This document shows, one piece after another, positions 6,885 through 14,073 of a stretch of 14,250 nt of DNA (its first letter is position 1; each line of letters starts with the position of its first letter). A model generated the notes under the pieces. The model saw nothing but the letters and a program-made list of their open reading frames with translations, was not told the origin of the DNA and did no database searches. The translations under genes were made by a program, and so were the position numbers. The stretch is from an uncultured Opitutales bacterium (GTDB taxonomy: Bacteria; Verrucomicrobiota; Verrucomicrobiia; Opitutales; Intestinicryptomonadaceae): assembly GCA_900546565.1 (NCBI GenBank), contig URDC01000039.1, positions 1 to 14,250 of the forward strand, in the 5' to 3' direction.

Positions 6885-7352
6885 ATGTCGGAAGACACAA
6901 AGCAAACCAAACTGGCAGGCCGCAGGGAAAACCGCGCCGCCGCAATGCAATACATTTATATGCGCGAATTCGGCGCGGACAAGCCCGAAAACGACGCCGA
7001 CACCCTCGCCGCGTTTTTCGAAACAAAGGACAATCCGCGCGACTACTACGGCTTTGCCGAAGAGCTCATCGCGGGCGTCGCAGCCCACCTCGGCGAAATC
7101 GACGCGAAAATTTCGCAATATGCCACGAATTGGAGCATCGACAGAATCGCGAAAGTCGATTTGGCGATTCTGCGCCTTGCGATTTTCGAGCTCTGCTACC
7201 GCGAAGACATTCCCCCGATTGTCTCGATTAACGAGGCGGTCGATTTGGCGAAAACATATTCTTCGTCCGAGTCCCGACGCTTTGTAAACGGCGTTCTCGA
7301 CCGCGTAAAGACAACCTTGGCGCGTCCGCTGCGCTCCGCCGTTAAGAAATAA
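6885..7352 (+). CDS. nusB: Transcription antitermination factor NusB
   Basis: A 155-residue all-helical RNA-binding protein which, with NusE (S10), recognises boxA RNA and supports full-length transcription of rRNA operons. Motifs: RRENRAAAMQYIYMREF (13-29), the family's N-terminal helix; NWSIDRIAKVDLAILRLAIFEL (82-103 in two parts), the most conserved core; IPPIVSINEAVDLAK (109-123) and RRFVNGVLDRV (131-141). The length is typical. A GGAG (6872-6875) ribosome binding site precedes ATG 6885. Its stop codon overlaps the ftsY start by one base (TAATG), pointing to coupled translation. Placement after ribH is common in bacteria. Confidence 0.96.
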   Translation: MSEDTKQTKLAGRRENRAAAMQYIYMREFGADKPENDADTLAAFFETKDNPRDYYGFAEELIAGVAAHLGEIDAKISQYATNWSIDRIAKVDLAILRLAIFELCYREDIPPIVSINEAVDLAKTYSSSESRRFVNGVLDRVKTTLARPLRSAVKK

Positions 7353-8275
7353 TGTTCTCGATTTTCCAGAAATTCAGGGAGGGGTTGAGGCGCACCGCGA
7401 GCGGCGCGTTGGGCGCGATTGCGGGGCTTTTCTCGAAAAAAATCGACGAAGCCGACATAGAGCTTATCGAGCAGACTTTATACGAGGCGGACTTCGGCTA
7501 CGAGACCGCCGCGGAAATAGTGGAGGCAATACGCGTAGAATACCGTAAGAACAAAGAGCTGCGCGGCAGGGAGGCGGCGGAAATCGGCGCGGCGGTACTC
7601 GCCAAAATCTTGGAGGGCTCGGAGGGCGGCCTCGCCGAAAATTCCGACGCCACGTTGCCGTCGGTTGTCTGCCTTGTGGGCGTCAACGGCGCGGGGAAAA
7701 CCACGACCGCCGCAAAACTCGCGCATATGCTAAACGGCGATTCGGGCGGAGTCGTTCTCGGCGCGTGCGACACTTTCCGCGCCGCCGCCAACGAGCAGAT
7801 TCGCGAGTGGGCAACGCGCCTCGATGTCCGCCTTGTCGAAAGCGCGCACGGCGCGGATTCCGCCGCCACCGCGTGGGACGCCTGGCAGTCGGCGCGCGCC
7901 AAGGGCGCAAAGTGGCTTGTTCTGGACACCGCGGGCAGGCTCCACACAAAGGAAAATCTTATGGGCGAGCTTGCGAAAATCGGGCGCGTCCTCAAAAAAA
8001 ACGACCCCGCCGCGCCGCAAAATTCGGTGATTGTTTTGGACGGAAGCCTCGGCTCGAACAGCATAGAGCAGGCGATAGCCTTCGACAAAGTTTTCCCGCT
8101 CACGGGCGCGATTATCACAAAGCTCGACGGCACTTCGAAGGGCGGGGCAATAGCGGGCATTTACCGCCGCCTGAAAATTCCGATTCTATACGTCGGGCTG
8201 GGCGAAAAGCCCGAAGACTTGCGCAAATTCGACATTCAGGCGTATGTAAACGGCGTTTTCGGATTGGAGAAATAG
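7352..8275 (+). CDS. ftsY: Signal recognition particle receptor FtsY
   Basis: A 307-residue SRP GTPase that docks ribosome-SRP complexes at the inner membrane. The N domain is about residues 1-95; the long acidic A domain of E. coli FtsY is absent and the protein begins with a short basic amphipathic stretch (FQKFREGLRRTASG, 5-18) that could touch the membrane. GTPase motifs: GVNGAGKTTTAAKLA (110-124), DTFRAAANEQ (140-149), DTAGRLHT (192-199), TKLDGTSKGG (256-265) and GLGEKPEDL (282-290). One odd point is DGSLGSN (230-236), where family members usually read DATTGQN. The start overlaps the nusB stop by one base; aroB begins one base after its stop. Confidence 0.96.
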   Translation: MFSIFQKFREGLRRTASGALGAIAGLFSKKIDEADIELIEQTLYEADFGYETAAEIVEAIRVEYRKNKELRGREAAEIGAAVLAKILEGSEGGLAENSDATLPSVVCLVGVNGAGKTTTAAKLAHMLNGDSGGVVLGACDTFRAAANEQIREWATRLDVRLVESAHGADSAATAWDAWQSARAKGAKWLVLDTAGRLHTKENLMGELAKIGRVLKKNDPAAPQNSVIVLDGSLGSNSIEQAIAFDKVFPLTGAIITKLDGTSKGGAIAGIYRRLKIPILYVGLGEKPEDLRKFDIQAYVNGVFGLEK

Positions 8276-8276
8276 T

Positions 8277-9350
8277 ATGAAAATTTCGGTTGATTTGCTC
8301 GACAGGAGCTACGATATTTCGATTGGCTCGGGCGTGTTTGCGAACGCGCTCGAATTGTTCGCCTCGATGAAGTCGGGAGGAGCAAAATTCATCTGCGTCG
8401 CCGATTCGAGCGTGCTCAAAGCGCACCCGAAAAAGGCGGAGTCGCTTTCGCGGATTGCGGAAATCGTGCCCGTCGACGGCGGCGAGGCGTCGAAATGCTT
8501 CGAAAAACTCGCCGAACTCTGCTCGCTTTTCGCGCAAAAGAACGCCGACAGAAAGACGTTCTTCATAGCTTGGGGCGGCGGCGTAGTGGGCGACCTCACG
8601 GGCTTTGCCGCCGCCGTCTACATGCGCGGTGCGCGTTTCTACCAGATTCCCACAACGCTGCTTGCAATGGTCGATTCCTCCGTAGGCGGCAAGACGGGCA
8701 TAAACATTCCCGAGGGTAAAAATCTCGTTGGCGCGTTCCACCAGCCGCAGGGCGTCTTTGCCGACACAGACTTTTTGTCGACGCTGCCCGAACGCGAATT
8801 TGCCGCGGGTATGGCGGAGGTCGTAAAGTGCGCGGTTTTGGGCGACGAAGACCTGTTCGACGAACTCGAAAAATTCCGCGAGCCGCTTTCGCCCGCGCAC
8901 CCGTATCTGCCCGAGGCTATACGGCGCAGCTGCGAGTTGAAGGCGCAGATTGTCTCGGAGGACGAGCTCGAAAGCGCGGCAAACGGCGGACGCGCCCTGC
9001 TCAATTTGGGGCATACATTCGGGCACGCAATCGAGAAAACTTCGGGCTACGGCAAGTATCTGCACGGCGAGGCGGTCGCAATCGGCACCGTTATGGCGTG
9101 CGAACTTTCGGCGCGACTGGGCTTTGCAAACTGCCGCGCGCGCGTCGAAAAACTGCTCGAAAAATTCGCGCTGCCCACAAGACTTGCGCACTCGGCGGAC
9201 GTCGCGGCGTTTATGGAGGCAATGTCGCACGACAAAAAGAATTCGGGCGGCAAACTGCGCTTTGTTTTGGTGCGCTCAATCGGCGATGCGTTCACGCAGG
9301 TCGTGCCCGCTTCCGACGCCGAAAAAGTAGTGGAATCGTTTTTGAAATAG
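8277..9350 (+). CDS. aroB: 3-dehydroquinate synthase
   Basis: A 357-residue enzyme for the second step of the shikimate pathway, converting DAHP to 3-dehydroquinate using NAD and a divalent metal. Motifs: GGGVVGDLTGFAAAVYMRG (100-118), which binds NAD; PTTLLAMVDSSVGGKTGIN (125-143) and KNLVGAFHQP (148-157); GMAEVVKCAV (178-187) with metal ligand E181; NLGHTFGHAIE (243-253) with H246; and YLHGEAVAIG (261-270) with H263. All three metal ligands and the substrate-binding lysines are in place and the length is typical. ATG 8277 lies one base after the ftsY stop, so it is co-translated with its upstream neighbours. Nothing unusual is seen. Confidence 0.97.
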   Translation: MKISVDLLDRSYDISIGSGVFANALELFASMKSGGAKFICVADSSVLKAHPKKAESLSRIAEIVPVDGGEASKCFEKLAELCSLFAQKNADRKTFFIAWGGGVVGDLTGFAAAVYMRGARFYQIPTTLLAMVDSSVGGKTGINIPEGKNLVGAFHQPQGVFADTDFLSTLPEREFAAGMAEVVKCAVLGDEDLFDELEKFREPLSPAHPYLPEAIRRSCELKAQIVSEDELESAANGGRALLNLGHTFGHAIEKTSGYGKYLHGEAVAIGTVMACELSARLGFANCRARVEKLLEKFALPTRLAHSADVAAFMEAMSHDKKNSGGKLRFVLVRSIGDAFTQVVPASDAEKVVESFLK

Positions 9351-9357
9351 GTTTGAA

Positions 9358-10050
9358 ATGGCGGTTGTTCCGACAGATGCGCATTGCCATATCGGCGGAA
9401 TCGGCGCGGATTTTCCCGCGGCGGTTTGCGCGATAAATCCCGAACAGTGGCGCGGGCTGTCCGCCGCCGACAACCCCGAAATTAAAAAAGTCTTCGGGCT
9501 TTTTTTGGGCGAGGCTCTGCAACATTCCGACGCCGACATCGACGCGGCTATGGACGAGCTCGCCCCGTATTTGCGCGACGCCTCCGCAGTCGGCGAATTC
9601 GGTTTGGACAAGCGTTTCGCGCCGGTGCTGCCGTTTTACAGACAGGAAAAGATTTTCGACACCCACGTCCGCCTCGCGCTAGAAACACATAAACCCTGCG
9701 TGCTGCACTGCGTGGGCGCGTGGGGCTTTCTGCTACGGAAAATGCGCATTGCCGCAAAGACGGGCGTCGGAAAATTCCTGCTTCATTCGGCGAGCTGCCC
9801 GCCCGATTTGTCGCGCGACTTCGCAAAACTCGGCGCGTATTTTTCGTTCTCGCCGCGCACATTGCGCTCGCGCAACGGGGCGGAGACCGCCGCCCTCGCG
9901 CCCGCCGAAAAAATCCTGCTCGAAAGCGACGACACCCCCGACGCGCAAATTTACGCCGCCGCCCTCGCGAAACTCGCCGACTTGCGGAACATTTCCGAAT
10001 CTGAAATGTCGGAAATTGTCGAAGAAAATTTCCATGCATTTTATCTATGA
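9358..10050 (+). CDS. TatD-family metal-dependent hydrolase, small variant
   Basis: A 230-residue TIM-barrel hydrolase of the TatD family (members are 3'-5' exonucleases or DNases). Metal ligands appear in order: HCH (H9, H11) near the N-terminus, E80 in AVGEFGLDKR (77-86), H117 in VLHCVGAW, H143 in LLHSASCP and D191 in LLESDDTPD (187-195). The protein is shorter than typical TatD (about 260) and several motifs differ from the usual wording: HxHLD reads HCHIGG, VIHCRDA reads VLHCVGA, HxFSG reads HSASC. It is therefore a divergent subgroup whose substrate cannot be named from sequence. It begins seven bases after aroB, and its stop codon overlaps the tcdA start (ATGA, 10047-10050), so it is firmly in the operon. 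Confidence 0.82.
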   Translation: MAVVPTDAHCHIGGIGADFPAAVCAINPEQWRGLSAADNPEIKKVFGLFLGEALQHSDADIDAAMDELAPYLRDASAVGEFGLDKRFAPVLPFYRQEKIFDTHVRLALETHKPCVLHCVGAWGFLLRKMRIAAKTGVGKFLLHSASCPPDLSRDFAKLGAYFSFSPRTLRSRNGAETAALAPAEKILLESDDTPDAQIYAAALAKLADLRNISESEMSEIVEENFHAFYL

Positions 10051-10745
10051 CGTTCGAGCGAACCCGAATTTTATACGGCGACGCCGCCTGCGAAAAAATC
10101 CGCGGCGCGCGCGTTGCCGTTTGCGGAGTCGGCGCGGTGGGTTCGTTTGCGGTCGAGGCTTTGGCGCGTTTGGGCGTCGAAAATTTCGAGCTTTTCGACT
10201 TCGACGTTTTCGACATTTCAAACATCAACAGACAACTGTGCGCGTTGAATTCGACTGTCGGCAAGCCCAAGGTGGAGGTTCAAAAAGCCCGCATTTTGGA
10301 TATAAATCCCGCAGCGCGCGTGGAGGCGCACAACGTTTTTATCGACGATACACTCGCCGAACAAATTGCGCAGTCTCGCCCGACCGTGATTGTCGACGCC
10401 ATTGATTCGATTGCCTCGAAAGTCGCGCTCGCAAAACGCGCCCTCGGCGCGGATACCGCGATTGTTTCGAGCATGGGGGCGGCGCGGCGCAGAAATCCGC
10501 GTATGGCGGAGGTCGCCGACATCTTCAAGACATACGGCTGCCCGCTCGCCTCGCGCATAAGGTCGGAACTTCGAAAGGCTGGCATAAAGCGCGGCTATAT
10601 GTGCGTTTTTTCGCCCGAGCGCGTCGAAACCGAAACGCACATCTCGGGCTGCGGGCGCAAGACCATCGGCAGTTCCGTAATTACAACGGGAGTTTTCGGG
10701 CTCAACCTCGCCGATTTGGCGTTGTCCGAAATTGTCGGAAAATAG
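10047..10745 (+). CDS. tcdA: tRNA threonylcarbamoyladenosine dehydratase TcdA (ThiF/E1-like)
   Basis: A 232-residue E1-like enzyme that uses ATP to cyclise t6A37 of tRNAs to ct6A. Motifs: FERTRILYGDAA (3-14) at the N-terminus; nucleotide-binding VCGVGAVGSFAVEALARLGV (25-44); FDFDVFDISNINRQ (50-63), with the DxDxxxxSNxNRQ signature of E1-like adenylating enzymes; TVGKPKVEVQKARILDINP (70-88); DAIDSIASK (117-125); SSMGAARRRNPRMAEVADI (141-159). The closing GSSVITTGVFGLNLADLAL replaces the related TcdA end. It is shorter than E. coli TcdA (268), mainly at the C-terminus. The general class is certain; TcdA rather than another ThiF/MoeB-like protein is inferred from the N-terminal FERT motif and the absence of a ThiF-type partner gene. 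It overlaps the TatD-like gene by 4 bases. Confidence 0.88.
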   Translation: MTFERTRILYGDAACEKIRGARVAVCGVGAVGSFAVEALARLGVENFELFDFDVFDISNINRQLCALNSTVGKPKVEVQKARILDINPAARVEAHNVFIDDTLAEQIAQSRPTVIVDAIDSIASKVALAKRALGADTAIVSSMGAARRRNPRMAEVADIFKTYGCPLASRIRSELRKAGIKRGYMCVFSPERVETETHISGCGRKTIGSSVITTGVFGLNLADLALSEIVGK

Positions 10746-10766
10746 TATGTTATAAGGTTTTTAATT

Positions 10767-11645
10767 ATGTCGATTTATGATAGGGACTATATGCGCCGCC
10801 AACCGCGCGGCGATTCGCTTTTGCGCAGGGCGGCTTCTTTGGGGGCGGCAAAGTGCCTTATAGGTTTCAATGTCGCGGTGTTTTTCCTGAGCGCGCTTTT
10901 TCCCGACCTGTTCGCGGCGTTCGCACTTTCGCCCCAGACGCTCGGGCGCGGAATGGTTTGGCAGATTCTGACGTATTCGTTTTTGCACGGCGGCTTTTTG
11001 CACATTTTGTGCAATATGCTCGGGCTGTATTTTATCGGGCCGTTCGTCGAGTCGCGCCTCGGATGGAAGCGTTTTCTGCTTCTGTATTTTTCGGGCGCAA
11101 TTTTGGGCGCGTTGGCGTGGCTCGGCGTTTCGTGGGGGACGCACGACGTTTTGGTGGGCGCATCCGCGGGCGTGATGGCGGTTGTGGCGTATTTCTGCCT
11201 GTCGTATCCGCCGATGCCGCTGACATTTTTGATATTCTTCATCATTCCCGTGAGGCTCAAACCGCGCCCGATGCTGGGCATAATAGCGGCAATCGAAGTT
11301 TTCGGGTTGCTGTATTCGCTCGCGGGCGGAAGCTCGGACGTCGCCTACGCGGCGCACTTGGGCGGACTCGCGGCGGGCGGGTTTTTCTATCTGCTTCAAC
11401 TGCGCGGCGCGTTTGCGCGTTTCGATTCGCTCGGCTCGAAGATTTCGGCGTTCGCCTTGCGCGGGCGGAAGTCTTGCACTCGCAAAGCCTCCGAATACAA
11501 ATTCAGCGTCGATATCTCGGGCGACACTTCCGCGGAAGTCGACAGAATTCTCGACAAAATTTCGGAGCACGGCTTCGCTTCGCTGACCGATTCCGAGCGA
11601 GAATTTTTGCATCGTGTTTCGGCTCAAAAGCGCGACACACAATAG
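10767..11645 (+). CDS. Rhomboid intramembrane serine protease
   Basis: A 292-residue inner-membrane protease with about six hydrophobic segments (roughly 30-50, 78-95, 101-121, 128-146, 151-161/170-186, 193-211). Rhomboid hallmarks: WQILTYSFLHGGFLHILCNM (65-84), GASAGVMA (131-138) with catalytic S133, and AAHLGGLAAGG (195-205) with H197 in the last segment, so the Ser-His dyad is intact. The cytosolic tail ends with a conserved short module, DRILDKISEHGFASLTDSEREFLHRVS in the region 259-285, which matches the C-terminal rhomboid tail motif I recall as DUF6576. AAGG (10754-10757) serves as ribosome binding site. Physiological substrates are unknown. It lies 21 bases after tcdA and 56 bases before prc. 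Confidence 0.93.
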   Translation: MSIYDRDYMRRQPRGDSLLRRAASLGAAKCLIGFNVAVFFLSALFPDLFAAFALSPQTLGRGMVWQILTYSFLHGGFLHILCNMLGLYFIGPFVESRLGWKRFLLLYFSGAILGALAWLGVSWGTHDVLVGASAGVMAVVAYFCLSYPPMPLTFLIFFIIPVRLKPRPMLGIIAAIEVFGLLYSLAGGSSDVAYAAHLGGLAAGGFFYLLQLRGAFARFDSLGSKISAFALRGRKSCTRKASEYKFSVDISGDTSAEVDRILDKISEHGFASLTDSEREFLHRVSAQKRDTQ

Positions 11646-11701
11646 AGAGTGTAAAATCTTGTAAAATTAAATTTCGCTCAAATAATACCGTCTATACTTT
11701 T
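11646..11701 (+). promoter_or_regulatory. Upstream region of prc
   Basis: This AT-rich 56-bp gap drops sharply in GC compared with the flanking genes. TATACT (11693-11698) resembles a -10 box but ends only three bases before ATG 11702, too close for a normal start of a leadered transcript, and no good -35 box or Shine-Dalgarno is visible. The gap could hold a promoter or simply an AT-rich, unstructured ribosome landing site. Confidence 0.3.
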
Positions 11702-14035
11702 ATGAAACTTTTTAAATTAACGGCAATTTTGGCAATGGCGGCGGCGGGCGCGCTGTCGGTCTTTGCGCAACAATCCATCGTTTCGGCGAACAAAGTTCCG
11801 CTGCAAACCACGCAGAAAATGCGCAACGAAACGCGCGCCCTCGTGGCGTGTATGGAAAACGGACACATTTCGCGCACGCATCTTTCAGACCTCGACATGC
11901 GCGAGTTCATCAGGAAATATATGTCCAACGTCGACTTCCTGAAAATGTTCTTTACCACCGCCGATGTCCAGCAGTTTCAGGATTTCTTCGCGCAGTCGTC
12001 CGACATTATGCTGCATCAGGGCACGCTTCTGCCCGCGTTTTCGATTTACGACAAATTCATTTCGCGCGCGCAGGAACGCCTGAAATGGATTGAAGCGCGC
12101 ATGAAAAAACCTTTCGACCTCGAACGCAAAAACGAGACGTTCAGCTACGACCGCAGCAAGGCGAATTGGCCGGCAAACGAGGCGGAAGCCGACGCCCTCT
12201 GGGACAAGCGTCTAACCCTCGACATAATCGGGCAAATGCTTTCCTACGACGAACCCGCCCGCGACAAAAAATCCAAGAAAGCCGCCAAGCGGGCGGCAAA
12301 GTCGGCAAAGTCGGGCGCAGCAGAAACCGGCGTTTCGCACTCCGCGTCCGCAACTTCCGCTGCCGACGCTTCGAAAGACGACGCTCCCAAAACATTCGAG
12401 GAAAAGCTCGCCAAGAGCAAAGAGGAGGTCTTGAAGCGTTATCAACGCCTAATCGAGAATTTCGTCAAGTTCGACACAATCGAAATTCAGGAGCTTTACC
12501 TCAACGCCCTCACCGAGATGTACGACCCCCACTCAACGTTCCTTTCCGAATACGCCTTGGAGGAATTCGACATCGCAATCCGAAACGCGCTTGTCGGTAT
12601 CGGCGCGACTTTGCAGGAAAAGGACGGCTATTGCAGCATTGTCGAACTTCTTTCGGGCGGCCCCGCGCAGGAGAGCAAGCAGCTTGAAGCCGGCGATAAA
12701 ATTCTCGCCGTAGGGCAGGGCGACAACGGCGAAATGGTCGACGTCATCGGTATGAAACTGCGCAAAACCGTGCGCATGATTCGCGGCAGGGAAGGCTCGA
12801 AAGTCCGCCTGCTCATCGAACCCGCCTCGAACCCGAGCGCGCGCAAGACAATAGCCCTTGTGCGCAAGGAAATCCAGCTTACAACAAAGCTCGCCAAAGC
12901 GGCGGTCTATACGATTCCCGCCGGAGACAAAACAGTTCCAATCGGCGTCATCGACCTGCCCGCGTTCTATGGCGAGAGTGCCTCGGAAGACGGTGCAAAG
13001 GGGTTCAGCACCGCAAAGAATGTCGAAGAGCTTCTGCTTAAACTCAAAAAATACGATGTCAAGGGAATCATTCTCGACCTGCGCCGCAACGGCGGCGGTT
13101 TCCTCAATGAAGCCGTTGACTTGGCGGGACTTTTCATCAAGACAGGCCCCGTCGTTCAGGTTCGCAACGCCTCAAACCGCGTCAACGTTTTGAGCGACGA
13201 AAACAACAAGGTTGTCTGGGACGGCCCACTTATGATTCTCGTCAGCCGCCTTTCCGCATCCGCCTCTGAAATCATCGCGGGCGCGTTGCAGGACCACAAA
13301 CGAGCCCTCGTTGTCGGCGACGCCCACACACACGGCAAGGGAACAGTCCAGACCGTCTGTCCGCTCTCGCGCTTCGACCCAGAGCAGAAAAGTGCCGCCA
13401 AGTTCACTATCCAGAAATGGTATGCCCCAAGCGGTAACTCGATTCAACTTAAAGGCATTACTCCCGACATCGTTTTGCCGTCGATTTTCGACAATATGGA
13501 ATTCGGCGAGCAATACAAGGACAACGCCCTGCGTTGGGACAGTATTGCCCCCTGTATTCCCGCCCCAAAGACCGCCTACGGTCTCGACCTCGACAAGGCG
13601 CGCGATGTTGTCGCCAAGCTTGACGGGCTTTCAAAACAACGCCAAAACACGCTCGACGAATTCAAGTTTTTGAAGGAGCGCATTGCGTGGCTCAAAGCCC
13701 GCCAAGACAAGAAGCAATGGCCGCTCAGCTACACCGAGCGTAAAGCCGACATCAAGAAAGCCGACGATTTTATCGACTCTGTCGAGAAGCGCGAAGAGGA
13801 TTTTGCCAAATCTAACTACAAGAAGCAGGAAGTTTTGCTCGATGTCTCCAAAGCCGAAGCTGATACAAAAAAATCAGCCGACTCGAAGAAATCCAAGAAA
13901 TCTTCCTCCGATATTGTCCCCCTTGAAGACGACTTTGACGACGACTCCGAAGAGGTTTTTGATGTCCAACTCCGCGAAGCTCTCCGCATTATGTCCGACT
14001 TTTATAGTTTCGGAAGTGGCGGCGAATTGCGGTAG
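11702..14035 (+). CDS. prc: Periplasmic C-terminal processing protease Tsp/Prc (S41A)
   Basis: A 777-residue secreted protease that trims or degrades envelope proteins from their C-termini. Signal peptide: KLFKLTAILAMAAAGALSVFA, with likely cleavage after A22. An N-terminal Tsp domain (about 40-298) ends in MYDPHSTFLSEYALEEF. A PDZ domain follows (about 299-385, GIGATL at 299-304). The S41 peptidase domain has LDLRRNGGG, SASASE with catalytic S520, and GKGTVQ with K546, the Ser-Lys pair of Tsp. The tail (about 610-777) resembles the Tsp C-terminal domain (FLKERIAWLKARQDKK), then a Lys/Ser-rich and an acidic stretch before the end. A Lys/Ala/Ser-rich insertion lies at about 188-232. The frame stays open far upstream across the rhomboid gene, but ATG 11702 is chosen for its signal peptide. 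It is longer than E. coli Prc (about 682). The stop codon lies inside a repeat. Confidence 0.95.
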   Translation: MKLFKLTAILAMAAAGALSVFAQQSIVSANKVPLQTTQKMRNETRALVACMENGHISRTHLSDLDMREFIRKYMSNVDFLKMFFTTADVQQFQDFFAQSSDIMLHQGTLLPAFSIYDKFISRAQERLKWIEARMKKPFDLERKNETFSYDRSKANWPANEAEADALWDKRLTLDIIGQMLSYDEPARDKKSKKAAKRAAKSAKSGAAETGVSHSASATSAADASKDDAPKTFEEKLAKSKEEVLKRYQRLIENFVKFDTIEIQELYLNALTEMYDPHSTFLSEYALEEFDIAIRNALVGIGATLQEKDGYCSIVELLSGGPAQESKQLEAGDKILAVGQGDNGEMVDVIGMKLRKTVRMIRGREGSKVRLLIEPASNPSARKTIALVRKEIQLTTKLAKAAVYTIPAGDKTVPIGVIDLPAFYGESASEDGAKGFSTAKNVEELLLKLKKYDVKGIILDLRRNGGGFLNEAVDLAGLFIKTGPVVQVRNASNRVNVLSDENNKVVWDGPLMILVSRLSASASEIIAGALQDHKRALVVGDAHTHGKGTVQTVCPLSRFDPEQKSAAKFTIQKWYAPSGNSIQLKGITPDIVLPSIFDNMEFGEQYKDNALRWDSIAPCIPAPKTAYGLDLDKARDVVAKLDGLSKQRQNTLDEFKFLKERIAWLKARQDKKQWPLSYTERKADIKKADDFIDSVEKREEDFAKSNYKKQEVLLDVSKAEADTKKSADSKKSKKSSSDIVPLEDDFDDDSEEVFDVQLREALRIMSDFYSFGSGGELR

Positions 14036-14073
14036 CAATTTGCGCCTTTGTCTACTGGTTAAAGAAATGTAGG
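14019..14073 (+). repeat. Direct repeat copy 1 (55 bp)
   Basis: These 55 bases recur exactly at 14196-14250, 177 bases downstream. The copy starts inside the last codons of prc and includes its TAG stop (14033-14035). It contains a hairpin: 14021-14030 pairs with 14035-14046, with a GGTA loop and a two-base TG bulge, followed by TTTG and a GGTTAAAG motif. Confidence 0.9.

Noticed and set aside
10853..11701. In-frame upstream extension of prc (283 codons) overlapping the rhomboid gene
   Set aside because: The extension is a shifted-frame shadow of the rhomboid coding sequence; ATG 11702 begins a proper signal peptide, so no fusion protein is claimed.
14021..14050. Intrinsic terminator of prc
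   Set aside because: The hairpin is good, but it overlaps the stop codon and is followed by only TTTGTCT, not a T run; a terminator role is unsupported.
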